Numbered from the stretch's first letter, positions 1 to 9,529 are shown. The stretch: DNA of 64,000 bases from Actinomadura rayongensis (GCF_009831215.1 NZ_WUTW01000003.1:462049-526048); one strand, 5' to 3'. The notes: a model not told the origin generated them from the sequence alone. Numbers and translations are program-made.

Positions 1-1
1 C

Positions 2-1243
2 GCCCTGCTCGCCGGGCACGACCTGGTGCTGCTCGGCGAGCGCGGGCAGGGCAAGACGCGGCTGATCCGCACCCTCGTCGGGCTGCTGGACGAGTGGACG
101 CCCGTCGTCGCCGGCTGCGAGATCAACGACCATCCCTACGCGCCCGTCTGCGTGCGGTGCCTGCGGCTCGCGGACGAGCGGGGCGACGACCTGCCCGTCG
201 CGTGGCGGCACCGCGACGACCGGTTCGGTGAAAAGCTCGCCACGCCCGACACCGCCGTCGGCGACCTCATCGGCGACGTCGACCCGATCAAGGTGGCCGA
301 GGGCCGGACGCTGGGCGATCCCGAGACCGTCCACTACGGGCTCGTCCCGCGCACCAACCGGGGCATCTTCGCGATCAACGAGCTGCCCGACCTCGCCGAG
401 CGCATCCAGGTCGCGCTGCTCAACGTGCTGGAGGAGCGGGACGTCCAGATCCGCGGCTACGCGCTGCGGCTCCCCCTGGACGTGCTGCTCGTCGCGAGCG
501 CCAACCCCGAGGACTACACCAACCGGGGCCGGATCATCACCCCGCTGAAGGACCGCTTCGGCGCCGAGATCCGCACGCACTACCCGCTCGCGCTGGACAC
601 CGAGCTGGACCTGATCCGCCAGGAGGCCGAGTTCGCCGACCTCGGCGGCGTGCCCGCCGAGGTGCCCGGCCACCTGATCGAGGTGGTCGGACGGTTCACG
701 CGGCTCGTCCGGGAGTCGTCCGCCGTGGACGCGCGGTCCGGCGTGTCGGCGCGGTTTGCGCTCGCCGGGGCCGAGACCGTCGCGGCCGGTGCGGTGCGCC
801 GCGCCGCGCTCGCCGGGGAGGAGCGCGCGGTCGCCCGCGTCTGCGACCTGCCCGCGATCGTCCCCTCGCTGCTCGGCAAGGTGGAGTTCGAGGTCAGCGA
901 GGAGGGCCGCGAGCAGGAGGTGCTGGAGCACCTGCTGCGCCGCGCGGTCGCCGAGACGTTCCGCCGCACGCTCGGCGCCGCCGACCTGGACGGGCTGCGC
1001 GCCCGGTTCGAGGCCGGCGCGAGCGTCGAGTCCGGCGAGCTGGTCGGCGCGGGCGAGCTGCTGCGCCGCGTCGGGCCGGTGCCCGGGCTGGCGCGGATGA
1101 TGGAGCGCCTCGGGCTCAGCGGCGACTCGCCCGGCCAGGCCGCCGCGGCGATCGAGTTCGCGCTGGAGGGGATGTTCCTGACCCGCCAGCTCTCCAAGGA
1201 CGTCGGCGACAGCCCGGACGGAACGGCCACCTACCGGACGTGA
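2..1243 (+). CDS. MoxR/magnesium-chelatase-like AAA+ ATPase, 5' end missing
   Basis: The reading frame is open from base 2, so the N-terminus lies outside the window; the first internal start (GTG at 26) would cut into the Walker A strand and is not the real one. The Walker A motif GERGQGKTR is followed by GIFAINELPDL at the Walker B position, with Asn where Asp is usual, and by a sensor-1 stretch LLVASANPEDY. This is the layout of the ChlI/MoxR branch of AAA+ ATPases. A helical C-terminal lid region follows. The gene is 16 bp upstream of a VWA-domain gene, the usual partner of such ATPases, and the two probably act together as a chaperone-like remodelling machine. Mg-chelatase activity itself is unlikely because no tetrapyrrole genes are nearby. 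The client is unknown. Confidence 0.85.
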   Translation, partial: ALLAGHDLVLLGERGQGKTRLIRTLVGLLDEWTPVVAGCEINDHPYAPVCVRCLRLADERGDDLPVAWRHRDDRFGEKLATPDTAVGDLIGDVDPIKVAEGRTLGDPETVHYGLVPRTNRGIFAINELPDLAERIQVALLNVLEERDVQIRGYALRLPLDVLLVASANPEDYTNRGRIITPLKDRFGAEIRTHYPLALDTELDLIRQEAEFADLGGVPAEVPGHLIEVVGRFTRLVRESSAVDARSGVSARFALAGAETVAAGAVRRAALAGEERAVARVCDLPAIVPSLLGKVEFEVSEEGREQEVLEHLLRRAVAETFRRTLGAADLDGLRARFEAGASVESGELVGAGELLRRVGPVPGLARMMERLGLSGDSPGQAAAAIEFALEGMFLTRQLSKDVGDSPDGTATYRT

Positions 1244-1259
1244 GCACGGGAAGGCGCAG

Positions 1260-3224
1260 ATGAGCCGTTACCGCTACGGGGCTTACCACGACGGACCGGA
1301 TCCGCTGGCCCCTCCCTACGACGTCCGGTCGGCGCTCGACGCGGTCGGCGACTCGGTGCTGGACGGCACCCGCGCCGACGAGGCCCTGCGGGACATGCTG
1401 CGCCGGGGGCTGCCCGGCGTCCGGGACCGGCGCGGCCTGGACGACCTGCTGCGCGAGGTCCGCGAGCGGCGCCGCGCGATCCGCGACCGGGGGCGCCTGG
1501 ACGGCACGCTGGAGCGCGTCCGGGCACTGCTGGACACGGCGGTCGGGCAGGAGCGCGCCGAGCTGTTCCCCGATCCGGGCGACGAGGCGCGGCTGCGCGA
1601 GGCCGAGCTGGACGCGCTGCCCGACGACACCGCGCAGGCCGTCCGCCGCCTGTCGGACTACCAGTGGCGGTCCGACGCCGCGCGGCAGACGTTCGAGCAG
1701 CTGAAGGACCTGCTGCGCCGCGACGTCCTGGACGCGCAGTTCCAGGGCATGCGGCAGGCCATGCAGAACCCCGACCCGGCCGCGATGGAACGGGTCAAGG
1801 ACATGATGGCCGCGCTCAACCAGATGCTGGACGCCGAGGCGCGCGGCGAGCACACCCCCGAAGACTTCGACCGCTTCATGCAGGAGTACGGCGACTTCTT
1901 CCCCGAGCAGCCGCGCAACCTCGACGAGCTGGTCGACATCCTCGCCCGCCGCGCCGCCGCGATGGACCGGCTCATGGCGTCGCTGTCGCCCGAGCAGCGC
2001 GCCGAGCTGGCCGACCTGATGGACCAGGTCATGCAGGACGCGGGCCTGGCGCTGGAGATGGAACGGCTCACCGGCGCGCTACGAGCCCGGCGGCCCGACC
2101 TCGGCTGGGGCGTCCCGGAGCACATGACCGGCGACACGGCGCTCGGCGTCGGGGACGCCACGTCCGCGCTCGCCGAGCTGGCCGACCTCGCCGAGCTGGA
2201 GGCCGCGCTCGCGCAGGACTATCCGGGCGCGCGGCTGGACGACATCGACGAGGACGCCGTCCGGCGGGCGCTCGGCCGCCGCGCCGTGGACGACCTCGCC
2301 GCGCTGCGCCGGATCGAGGCCGAGCTGGAGCGGCAGGGCTACCTGCGGCGGCGGCGCGGGAAGCTGGAGCTGACGCCGAAGGCCGTCCGGCGGCTCGGCG
2401 AGACCGCGCTGCGCCGCGTGTTCTCCCAGCTCGACGGCGACCGGCAGGGCGACCACGACCAGCAGGACGCGGGCAAGGCCGGGGAACTGACCGGCGCCAC
2501 GCGGCCGTGGCGGTTCGGGGACGAGCAGCCGCTCGACGTCGTCGCGACCGTCCGCAACGCGATCCGCCGCACCGCCGGGGAGCGGCCCGTCCGGCTCGCC
2601 GTGGACGACTTCGAGGTGCAGGAGACCGAGCGGCGCACGGGCGCGGCGGTGTGCCTGCTGGTGGACCTGTCGTACTCGATGGTGCTGCGCGGGACGTGGG
2701 GCGCGGCCAAGCAGACGGCGCTCGCGCTGCACTCGCTGGTGACGAGCAAGTACCCGCAGGACGCGATCCAGATCGTCGGGTTCTCCAACTACGCGCGCAC
2801 GCTGCACCCCACCGAGATGGCCGGGCTCGACTGGGACATGGTCCAGGGCACGAACCTGCACCACGCGCTGATGATCGCCGGACGGCATCTGGACCGGCAT
2901 CCGGACTTCGAGCCGATCGTCCTGATCGTCACCGACGGCGAGCCGACCGCGCACCTGCGGCCGGACGGACGGTCCCGGTTCGACTACCCGCCGTCGCCCG
3001 ACACGCTCGTCCTGACGATGTCCGAGGTCGACAAGATGACGCGGCGCGGGGCGGGGATGAACTTCTTCATGCTCGCCGACGACCGCCGCCTCGTGTCGTT
3101 CGTGGAGGAGGTCGCGCGCCGCAACGGCGGCCGGGTGTTCGCGCCGGACGCCGAGCGGCTCGGCGAGTACGTCGTGAGCGACTACCTCCGGGTGCGCCGG
3201 TCGCGGCGCCGCGCCGCCGGGTGA
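1260..3224 (+). CDS. VWA-domain protein, partner of the upstream AAA+ ATPase
   Basis: 654 residues. The first two thirds are long, charged and helical (Arg/Glu/Asp rich, many Leu heptads) with no recognised domain. The last ~220 residues form a von Willebrand factor A domain. Its metal-ion-dependent adhesion site is intact: DLSYS (DxSxS), the threonine in GTNLHHAL, and the aspartate in VTDGEP. The ATG at 1260 follows the ATPase stop by 16 bp, so the genes are co-transcribed. By analogy with MoxR–VWA and ChlI–ChlD pairs, the VWA subunit recruits a client for the ATPase. No signal peptide or membrane segment is visible, so the protein should be cytoplasmic. Confidence 0.88.
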   Translation: MSRYRYGAYHDGPDPLAPPYDVRSALDAVGDSVLDGTRADEALRDMLRRGLPGVRDRRGLDDLLREVRERRRAIRDRGRLDGTLERVRALLDTAVGQERAELFPDPGDEARLREAELDALPDDTAQAVRRLSDYQWRSDAARQTFEQLKDLLRRDVLDAQFQGMRQAMQNPDPAAMERVKDMMAALNQMLDAEARGEHTPEDFDRFMQEYGDFFPEQPRNLDELVDILARRAAAMDRLMASLSPEQRAELADLMDQVMQDAGLALEMERLTGALRARRPDLGWGVPEHMTGDTALGVGDATSALAELADLAELEAALAQDYPGARLDDIDEDAVRRALGRRAVDDLAALRRIEAELERQGYLRRRRGKLELTPKAVRRLGETALRRVFSQLDGDRQGDHDQQDAGKAGELTGATRPWRFGDEQPLDVVATVRNAIRRTAGERPVRLAVDDFEVQETERRTGAAVCLLVDLSYSMVLRGTWGAAKQTALALHSLVTSKYPQDAIQIVGFSNYARTLHPTEMAGLDWDMVQGTNLHHALMIAGRHLDRHPDFEPIVLIVTDGEPTAHLRPDGRSRFDYPPSPDTLVLTMSEVDKMTRRGAGMNFFMLADDRRLVSFVEEVARRNGGRVFAPDAERLGEYVVSDYLRVRRSRRRAAG

Positions 3225-3255
3225 CACCGGGCCGGGACAGGTTAGGTTGGTCGTC

Positions 3256-3705
3256 ATGTCGACCTCCGATCGCCTGCTGCTCGTCCTGCACGTCGGCTTC
3301 GCCATCTTCACGCTCGGGCCGCTGACGGCCGCGACGATGTCCACGCCCCGGTACATCCGGCAGGGCAACGTGACGGTCGTCCGCTATCTGCACCGCACGA
3401 CGCAGATCTACGGGCTCGGGACGCTCGGGATCTTCCTGTTCGGCCTGTTCCTCGCCGAGGGCGCGTTCTCCGAGGCGTGGCTGTCGGTGTCGATGACGCT
3501 GTTCGTCGTGTCGCTGGCGCTGCTGCTCGTCGTCGTCCGCGACCAGGGGCACGCGGTGAAGCTGCTCACCGAGCGCGAGGGCGCGGGCGAGGAGAAGGAC
3601 GCCGGCGACGTCGCGGTGGCCGAGCGCGGCCGGATCGCCGCGCTGTCGGGGATCGTCGCGCTGCTGTGGCTCGTGATCCTCGTCCTGATGGTCTGGAACG
3701 GCTAG
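3256..3705 (+). CDS. Small integral membrane protein, DUF2269-like
   Basis: 149 residues with about four hydrophobic segments: near residues 5–27, 50–70, 76–95 and 128–147. The loop between the third and fourth segments is charged (Glu/Lys/Asp). The pattern, with an N-terminal LLVLHVGFAIFTLGP, resembles DUF2269-type membrane proteins of unknown function. I chose the ATG at 3256 over the TTG at 3247 because GGACAGG at 3235–3241 is then well spaced. The gene ends convergently on the oxidoreductase gene, with the stop codons overlapping. Function not known. Confidence 0.75.
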   Translation: MSTSDRLLLVLHVGFAIFTLGPLTAATMSTPRYIRQGNVTVVRYLHRTTQIYGLGTLGIFLFGLFLAEGAFSEAWLSVSMTLFVVSLALLLVVVRDQGHAVKLLTEREGAGEEKDAGDVAVAERGRIAALSGIVALLWLVILVLMVWNG

Positions 3706-4658
3706 TCCACCCGCAGGACGATCTTGCCCTGGAGGTGGCCGCGCTCGCCGTGCGCGTGCGCGGACGCCGCGTCGGCCAGCGCGAACTCGCTGTCCACCGC
3801 GACCCGGACGGCGCCCGACTCGATGAGCCGCGCCAGCTCGGCCATGCCCGCGCCGTCCGAGCGGACCTGGCCGCCCGCGAACGTGATGCCCCGCGCGGCG
3901 GCCTCCTCGGGGTGGTAGTCGCCGAGGTAGATCGGGGAGATGACGCCGCCGTCGCGGAGCACGGGCAGCAGGCGGTACGCGTCCGGCCCGGCGACGGCGT
4001 CGAACAGGTGGTCCACGTCGCGGACGGCGGTCGCGACGTCGGTGGTCGTGTAGTCAATGAACTCGTCCGCGCCGAGGTCGCGCAGGAACGCCTCGTGGCG
4101 GCCGGACGCGACGGCGACGACGTGCGCGTCCCGCGTCTTGGCGAGCTGGACGAAGAAGTGGCCCGTCCCGCCCGCCGCGCCGTTGACCAGCACCTTCTTG
4201 CCGGGCGGCAGCGCGGCGACCTCGAACATGATCTGGAGCGCGGTGAGGCCCGCCATCGGGACGCCCGCCGCGGGGACGTGGTCCAGCCCGTCCGGGACGC
4301 GGGCCAGGTGGTCGGCCGGGGCGGTGGTGTACTCGGCGTACGCGCGTCCGCCGTTGTTGATGTCGCCGAACCGGACGAGCCCGAACACCCGGTCGCCCGG
4401 GCGCCACGCGGTGACGTCCGGCGCGGTGTCCACGACGACGCCGGAGACGTCCCCGCCGGGGGTCCACGGCAGCCGGATCTCCGGCCGCAGGTCCGGCGGG
4501 ATGTTCGGGAAGCCGCGCCGGGCGTACAGGTCCGCCGGGTTCACCCCGGCCGCGTGGACGCGGATCAGCACCTCGCCGGGCGCCGGCTCGGGCCGGAGCA
4601 CCTCGTCCGGGCGCAGGACGTCCGGGTCGCCGAACGTGTGGACGCGCACAGCCCGCAT
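3702..4658 (-). CDS. NADP-dependent oxidoreductase, quinone-reductase (zeta-crystallin) type
   Basis: 318 residues, the usual length for zinc-free medium-chain dehydrogenases. The N-terminal GroES-like part begins MRAVRVHTFGDPDVL and contains VHAAGVNPADLYARRG. The Rossmann part has the nucleotide motif GAAGGTGHFFVQLA at about residue 150. The zinc-binding cysteines of alcohol dehydrogenases are absent, so it should reduce quinones or enones with NADPH. It is transcribed alone. A near-perfect 21-bp dyad sits just upstream of its start (see 4677–4697), suggesting repressor control, but no regulator gene is adjacent. Confidence 0.88.
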   Translation of the reverse strand: MRAVRVHTFGDPDVLRPDEVLRPEPAPGEVLIRVHAAGVNPADLYARRGFPNIPPDLRPEIRLPWTPGGDVSGVVVDTAPDVTAWRPGDRVFGLVRFGDINNGGRAYAEYTTAPADHLARVPDGLDHVPAAGVPMAGLTALQIMFEVAALPPGKKVLVNGAAGGTGHFFVQLAKTRDAHVVAVASGRHEAFLRDLGADEFIDYTTTDVATAVRDVDHLFDAVAGPDAYRLLPVLRDGGVISPIYLGDYHPEEAAARGITFAGGQVRSDGAGMAELARLIESGAVRVAVDSEFALADAASAHAHGERGHLQGKIVLRVD

Positions 4659-4676
4659 GGGTGATCCCCCCGCCGT

Positions 4677-4697
4677 TTCCGGAACACTGCTCCGGAA
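4677..4697 (-). promoter_or_regulatory. Operator-like inverted repeat upstream of the oxidoreductase gene
   Basis: TTCCGGAACA, one base, then TGCTCCGGAA: ten-base arms with a single mismatch. It lies 18 bp from the oxidoreductase ATG, where a TetR- or MarR-type repressor would block transcription. A second dyad, CGGAGC-GCC-GCTCCG, sits beside it at 4704–4718 and could be a second site or the terminator of the hydrolase gene upstream. Confidence 0.5.
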
Positions 4698-4739
4698 TCT
4701 ATGCGGAGCGCCGCTCCGGGTGCAACCCCGGGCGCCGCG

Positions 4740-5702
4740 TCAGCGGGTGCGGGCGCGCAGGAACGCGAGGATGCGCGAGTAGACGCCGGGGTCGCCGAGC
4801 TGCGCGGTGCCGTGCCCGTTCCCCGCGACCGTCCGGACGGTCGCGGCCACCCCGGCGGCGCGCAGCGCGCTCGCCAGCTCGGTGCTGTGCGTGACGGGCA
4901 CGAAGTCCCCGGCGGCGTGCATCAGCAGCATCGGCGCGTCGCCGGCGGACGCGTGCACGGCCGCGTCGGCGTCGTCCGCGCGGCCCCAGCACAGGTCGTC
5001 GTCCTCAGTGCCCGGGACGGCGCCCGGGACGCAGCCGAGCAGGTCCACCACGGCGCGGCGCAGCTTGGCCTGGCGGGACGAGGCGTCCGGCGCCTCCCCC
5101 TGCCGGAAGGCGAGGTAGGGGTTGTTGACGGGCGACAGCGCGACCACGCCCCGCACCTGCTTCGCGCCCTCGCCGTAGGTGCCGAGCTGCGTCGCGAGCA
5201 TCCCGCCCGCCGACGAGCCGACCACCGCGATCCGGCCGGGGTCGACGTTCCACCGCTTGGCGTTCTTCTTGACGAACCGCAGCGCGGCCAGGGCGTCGTC
5301 GCGCTGCGCGGGCCACACCGCGTGCGGCCCGGCGAGCCGGTAGTCGGCGGCGAAGACCGTGAAGCCGTCCCCGGCGAGGCGGCGCGCGACGTACTTCCAG
5401 TCCCGCTTGTCGCCCTCGATCCAGTAGCCGCCGTGCAGCAGCAGGACCGCCGGGCCCGGCTTGGCGCGCGCCGACTTCACCGGCGCGCGCCAGTACGCGT
5501 CCAGCCGCTGCCGCGCGTTCTTGCCGTAGGCGTAGGTGCGGAACTTCGGCAGGTCCGGCGTGACCATGACGGCCGAGCCCGCCGCCACCGAGCCGCCGCC
5601 CGGCGGAACCGCCGGGGACGCCGCCGCGCCGGGCGGGACGAGCCCCGCCGCGCCCGCGCCGACCGCGGTCAGCACCGCACCCCACACCACTGCTCTGCGC
5701 AC
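4740..5702 (-). CDS. Secreted alpha/beta hydrolase (esterase/lipase family)
   Basis: 320 residues from the GTG at 5702, which is preceded by GGAAAGGG; an in-frame ATG at 5741 has no ribosome binding site but cannot be excluded. The N-terminus is a clear signal peptide: VRRAVV, a hydrophobic run rich in Gly/Ala/Val, then an Ala/Pro-rich stretch. The mature enzyme shows the oxyanion motif LLLHGGYW, the nucleophile elbow GSSAGGML, an acidic residue in AAGDFVPV and a histidine in GNGHGTAQL. This is the BD-FAE/HSL-like esterase pattern. The substrate is unknown. The gene ends in the spacer before the oxidoreductase, whose promoter region it closely abuts. Confidence 0.85.
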   Translation of the reverse strand: MRRAVVWGAVLTAVGAGAAGLVPPGAAASPAVPPGGGSVAAGSAVMVTPDLPKFRTYAYGKNARQRLDAYWRAPVKSARAKPGPAVLLLHGGYWIEGDKRDWKYVARRLAGDGFTVFAADYRLAGPHAVWPAQRDDALAALRFVKKNAKRWNVDPGRIAVVGSSAGGMLATQLGTYGEGAKQVRGVVALSPVNNPYLAFRQGEAPDASSRQAKLRRAVVDLLGCVPGAVPGTEDDDLCWGRADDADAAVHASAGDAPMLLMHAAGDFVPVTHSTELASALRAAGVAATVRTVAGNGHGTAQLGDPGVYSRILAFLRARTR

Positions 5703-5786
5703 CCGCGGCCCTTTCCGGAGGAAGCCCGACGCGCCCAGCATAGATGTTTGATCAAGCGTCGTCCGGGAAGGGCAGTCCGGTTGGCG

Positions 5787-6935
5787 TCAGCCCAGGGCAC
5801 GTTCCAGGTCGCGCAGCAGGTCGCCTGCGTCCTCGATGCCGACGGACAGCCGGACGAGGTCGTCCGGCACCTCCAGCGGCGAGCCCGACGCCGACGCGTG
5901 CGTCATCCGGTGCGGGTGCTCGATCAGCGACTCCACGCCGCCGAGCGACTCCCCGAGCGTGAACAGCTTGGTGTTCTCGCACACCGCGACGGCCTCGGCC
6001 GCCGACCCCATCCGGAACGACACCATGCCGCCGAACTTCGCCATCTGCTTCACCGCGACGTCGTGCCCCGGGTGGTCCGGCAGCCCCGGGTACAGCACCT
6101 CCCGGACGCGCGGGTGCGCGGTCAGCAGCCCGACGACCCGCTCGGCGTTGGCGCAGTGCCGGTCCATCCGGACGGCGAGGGTCTTCACGCCGCGCAGCGT
6201 CAGCCACGCGTCGAACGGCCCCGCGACCGCGCCCATCGCGTTCTGGTGGAACGCGAGCTGGTCGCCGAGCACGTTGTCGGCCGTGACCAGCGCGCCGCCG
6301 ACCACGTCGGAGTGGCCGCCGATGTACTTGGTCGTCGAGTGGACGACCACGTCCGCGCCGAGCGCCAGCGGACGCTGCAGGTACGGCGAGGCGAACGTGT
6401 TGTCCACCGCCAGCAGCGCGCCCGCCTGGTGCGCCACGCTCGCCAGTGCGGCGATGTCGGCGATGCCGAGCAGCGGGTTGGTCGGCGTCTCCGCCCAGAT
6501 CAGCACGGTCTCGGGCCGCATCGCCGCCCGCACGGCCGCGATGTCGCCGAGCGGCACCGGGTCGAACGACACGCCCCACGGCTCGGCGACCTTGGCGATC
6601 AGCCGGTAGGTGCCGCCGTAGGCGTCGTCGGGGATGACGATGTGGGCGCCGGGCCGGCAGACCGCGCGCAGCAGCGCGTCCTCGGCGGCGAGGCCGGACG
6701 CGAACGCCAGGCCCCGCGTCCCGCCCTCGATCTCGGCGAGACACGTCTCCAGCGCCGTCCGGGTCGGGTTGGCGGAGCGGGAGTACTCGTAACCGCCGCG
6801 CAGGCCGCCGATGCCGTCCTGCTTGTAGGTCGACACCTGATAGATCGGCGGGACGACCGCGCCCGTCGTCGCGTCCGGCTCCTGCCCGGCGTGGATGGCC
6901 AGCGTCTCGAAGGATCGCCGCACGTCGTTGTCCAT
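5787..6935 (-). CDS. metB: Cystathionine gamma-synthase / gamma-lyase family enzyme
   Basis: 382 residues, full length for the Cys/Met-metabolism PLP family. The pyridoxal lysine lies in VVHSTTKYIGGHSD; the N-terminus has the family hallmark TLAIHAGQEPD and the tetramer-contact YEYSRSANPTR. Such enzymes make cystathionine from an activated homoserine and cysteine, or cleave it to cysteine. Sequence alone does not separate MetB from gamma-lyase; actinomycete orthologues of this length are usually called MetB. A cystathionine beta-synthase lies about 4 kb away, which fits reverse transsulfuration. It is divergent from the MMPL transporter across a 158-bp spacer, and its ATG has little Shine–Dalgarno sequence. 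Confidence 0.9.
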   Translation of the reverse strand: MDNDVRRSFETLAIHAGQEPDATTGAVVPPIYQVSTYKQDGIGGLRGGYEYSRSANPTRTALETCLAEIEGGTRGLAFASGLAAEDALLRAVCRPGAHIVIPDDAYGGTYRLIAKVAEPWGVSFDPVPLGDIAAVRAAMRPETVLIWAETPTNPLLGIADIAALASVAHQAGALLAVDNTFASPYLQRPLALGADVVVHSTTKYIGGHSDVVGGALVTADNVLGDQLAFHQNAMGAVAGPFDAWLTLRGVKTLAVRMDRHCANAERVVGLLTAHPRVREVLYPGLPDHPGHDVAVKQMAKFGGMVSFRMGSAAEAVAVCENTKLFTLGESLGGVESLIEHPHRMTHASASGSPLEVPDDLVRLSVGIEDAGDLLRDLERALG

Positions 6936-7093
6936 GCGTATGAGGCTAGCGACCCGGCGCCCCTCCCGAAGGATGAGAGGGGTCCACCCGAGGTATCAGC
7001 CCGAAAATGGGCTTGTGGGGTGAGCCGTCATGCGCTTTCGTTCTTTACCGTTTGTGGAGATACAGAGCCCAACCCCCCGAGTAAGGATCAACC

Positions 7094-9253
7094 ATGTTCG
7101 CTGGTCTCGCACGCTTCGTCGTGCGGCATCCGTGGTGGACCATCGTGAGCTGGCTGGTCGTCGCCGTGGTCGTCATCGCGTTCTCGCCGAAGCTTTCGAC
7201 CAAGTCCGACCAGGGCGACTTCCTGCCGTCCAAGTACGAGTCGGCGCAGGCGATGAAGGTCGCCCAGAAGGCGTTCCCGCAGCAGGCCGACCAGACGACC
7301 GTGATCGTCGTGAAGCGCTCCGACGGCGGGACGCTGACCACGCCGGACGTCGCGAAGGTCGGCCAGACGGCCGCGGCGCTGCAGGCGAAGAAGTACCCCA
7401 CGGTCACCGCCGTCTCCACGTCCAAGGAGACGGTCGCTCCCAACAAGGCCGTCCAGGTCGTCGTCGTGGGCATGAAGGGCACGAGCACCGAGGACAGCAA
7501 GAAGCAGGCCGACGCCGTGAAGGACATCCGGCTCCAGCTGCCGAAGCTCCTGTCGGGCAGCGGGCTGGAGGCCAAGGTCGGCGGTGACGTCGCCGGGTTC
7601 GTCGACAACGAGGACTCGTTCAACCAGTCCTTCGAGATCGTCGGCATCGCGACGTTCGTCCTGATCATCGGGCTGATCCTGCTGATCTTCCGGGCGCCGA
7701 TCGCCGCCGTCCTGCCGCTGATCGTGATCAGTATCACGATGCAGGTGGTGATGGGGCTCGTCGGGGCCGCGTCGAAGGTGCTGAACTTCTCCAGCGACGA
7801 CAGCCTCAGCATCATCATCCTGATCGTCCTGTTCGGCGTCGGCGCCGACTACTACCTGTTCCTCCTGTTCCGCTACCGCGAGCGGCTGCGGGCCGGGGAG
7901 GACAAGAAGACCGCGATGATCCAGTCGGTGGAGCGCGTCGGCGAGGTCATCGCCTCCGCCGCCGCCGCCATCGCCGTGACGTTCCTCGTCCTGCTGCTCG
8001 CCACGTTCGGCGCGTTCAAGGCGTGGGGGCCGTCGCTCGCCATCGCGGTCCTGTTCATGGGCATCACCGCCCTGACCCTGTTCCCGGCGATCATCTCGCT
8101 GCTCGGCACGGCGGTGTTCTGGCCGTCCAAGTCGTGGAAGAAGCAGCCGAAGGCGCGCATCTCGGCGTCCATCGGGCGCGGCGTCGGACGGCGTCCGTGG
8201 CTCGCGGCGGTCGTGTCCGGCGGGCTCATGCTCGTCCTCGCGGCCGGGGTGTTCGGGTTCAAGGCCGACTACGACTTCGCGTCCGGGTTCCCGCAGGACA
8301 CCGAGTCCGCGCAGGCCACCAAGGACATGGAGAAGGGCTTCCCGCCCGGACTCACCAAGCCCGTCCAGGTCTACCTGAAGACCACGGACGGCTCGCCCGC
8401 CACCGACGCCCAGGTCGCCGCGTTCCGCTCGGCGGCCGGCGGCGCCCCCGGCGTCGCCCGGGTGCAGGACCCCGTCCCCGCGCCGCTGGACAAGAGCGTC
8501 GTCCGGGTGGACCTGCTGCTGAAGAAGAACCCGGTCGCCAACGAGTCCGTCGTGCTGGTGAAGGACAAGCTGCGGCCGGCCGTCCACAAGGCCACGCCGG
8601 ACGGGATGCGCTCCTACGTCGGCGGTGAGACGGCCCTGTGGGCGGACATCAACACCGTCAACAACCGGGACCTGTCGGTCACGCTGCCGGTGGCGGCGGT
8701 GCTCATCGCGGTGATCCTCGCGCTGCTGCTCCGGTCGGTGGTCGCCCCGGTGTACCTGGTGGCGGCGGTGCTCGTCGGCTTCGCGTCCACGCTCGGCAGC
8801 GCCGTGTACGTCTTCCAGGGCGGGCTCGGCGAGGCCGGGGTGACCTTCCAGCTGCCGATCATCCTCTACCTGTTCGTGCTGGCCATCGGGACCGACTACA
8901 ACATCCTGATGACCGCGCGGCTGCGCGAGGAGGCCAAGGAGGGCCACGAGCCGCGCGAGGCGGCGGCGCTGGCCGTCCAGCACGGCGGCCCGACGGTCGC
9001 CGCGGCGGGCCTGATCCTCGCCGGGACGTTCTCGGTGATGATGCTGGCGAAGGTGTCCTTCCTCCAGCAGATGGGCTTCTCGGTCGCCATCGGCATCTCG
9101 ATCGCCGCGTTCGTCATGTCGATGTTCCTCGTGCCGGGCCTGACGGCGATGCTGGGCCACCGCGCCTGGTGGCCGGGCCACGGCGACGCCCCCAAGCAGG
9201 CCCCGGCCGGCGAGGACGAGGACTGGCAGGTGGCCACGGGCCTCCGCCGCTGA
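7094..9253 (+). CDS. MMPL/RND-family membrane transporter
   Basis: 719 residues built as two similar halves. Each half has one transmembrane helix, a large external domain (about residues 36–180 and 390–525) and a bundle of five more helices (about 190–345 and 530–690). The first bundle carries GVGADYYLFLLFRYRE and the second AIGTDYNILMTARLREE, the paired G-x-x-x-D-Y motifs that mark MMPL proton-coupled exporters. The ATG at 7094 follows TAAGGA. These proteins export lipids, siderophores or drugs using the proton gradient; the cargo here is unknown. It is a single-gene unit closed by a strong terminator. Confidence 0.92.
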   Translation: MFAGLARFVVRHPWWTIVSWLVVAVVVIAFSPKLSTKSDQGDFLPSKYESAQAMKVAQKAFPQQADQTTVIVVKRSDGGTLTTPDVAKVGQTAAALQAKKYPTVTAVSTSKETVAPNKAVQVVVVGMKGTSTEDSKKQADAVKDIRLQLPKLLSGSGLEAKVGGDVAGFVDNEDSFNQSFEIVGIATFVLIIGLILLIFRAPIAAVLPLIVISITMQVVMGLVGAASKVLNFSSDDSLSIIILIVLFGVGADYYLFLLFRYRERLRAGEDKKTAMIQSVERVGEVIASAAAAIAVTFLVLLLATFGAFKAWGPSLAIAVLFMGITALTLFPAIISLLGTAVFWPSKSWKKQPKARISASIGRGVGRRPWLAAVVSGGLMLVLAAGVFGFKADYDFASGFPQDTESAQATKDMEKGFPPGLTKPVQVYLKTTDGSPATDAQVAAFRSAAGGAPGVARVQDPVPAPLDKSVVRVDLLLKKNPVANESVVLVKDKLRPAVHKATPDGMRSYVGGETALWADINTVNNRDLSVTLPVAAVLIAVILALLLRSVVAPVYLVAAVLVGFASTLGSAVYVFQGGLGEAGVTFQLPIILYLFVLAIGTDYNILMTARLREEAKEGHEPREAAALAVQHGGPTVAAAGLILAGTFSVMMLAKVSFLQQMGFSVAIGISIAAFVMSMFLVPGLTAMLGHRAWWPGHGDAPKQAPAGEDEDWQVATGLRR

Positions 9254-9333
9254 AAGACCGCCGGGAGGAGGGACGGGCCGGAAACACCGCCCATTTCCCC
9301 CGCCCCACCTCCCGGCTCACCTGGAAAGACCCC

Positions 9334-9374
9334 AGCCTGGGGCGCTCGCCTAACGGCTCGCGCCCCAGGCTTTT
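9334..9374 (+). terminator. Rho-independent terminator after the MMPL gene
   Basis: A perfect 12-bp stem, AGCCTGGGGCGC (9334–9345) with GCGCCCCAGGCT (9360–9371), a 14-base loop and a short T run. It lies 81 bp after the MMPL stop and separates that gene from the Nudix gene. Confidence 0.85.
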
Positions 9375-9529
9375 CCCGTCCCGAACGCCCCTCTCCGCCC
9401 CCGCCGCGCGCACGGACACCCCGCCGCGCGCGCCGCGCTCTGGCGCGGTGGGCGCGCGGTGGGTGGGGTTTGTGCGAGGCGGGTCTCACTTCGTGGTCGT
9501 GGCGGGGGCGGGCGGTTAGGGTCGGGACG

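Noticed and set aside
580..1230. Long antisense frames across the AAA+ gene and most other genes
   Set aside because: Third-position GC bias makes opposite-strand and shifted frames open; they have Arg/Ala/Pro/Ser-rich translations with no domains.
7030..7587. 185-residue frame overlapping the start of the MMPL gene
   Set aside because: Shifted frame of the transporter; the MMPL start has a clear ribosome binding site and family N-terminus.
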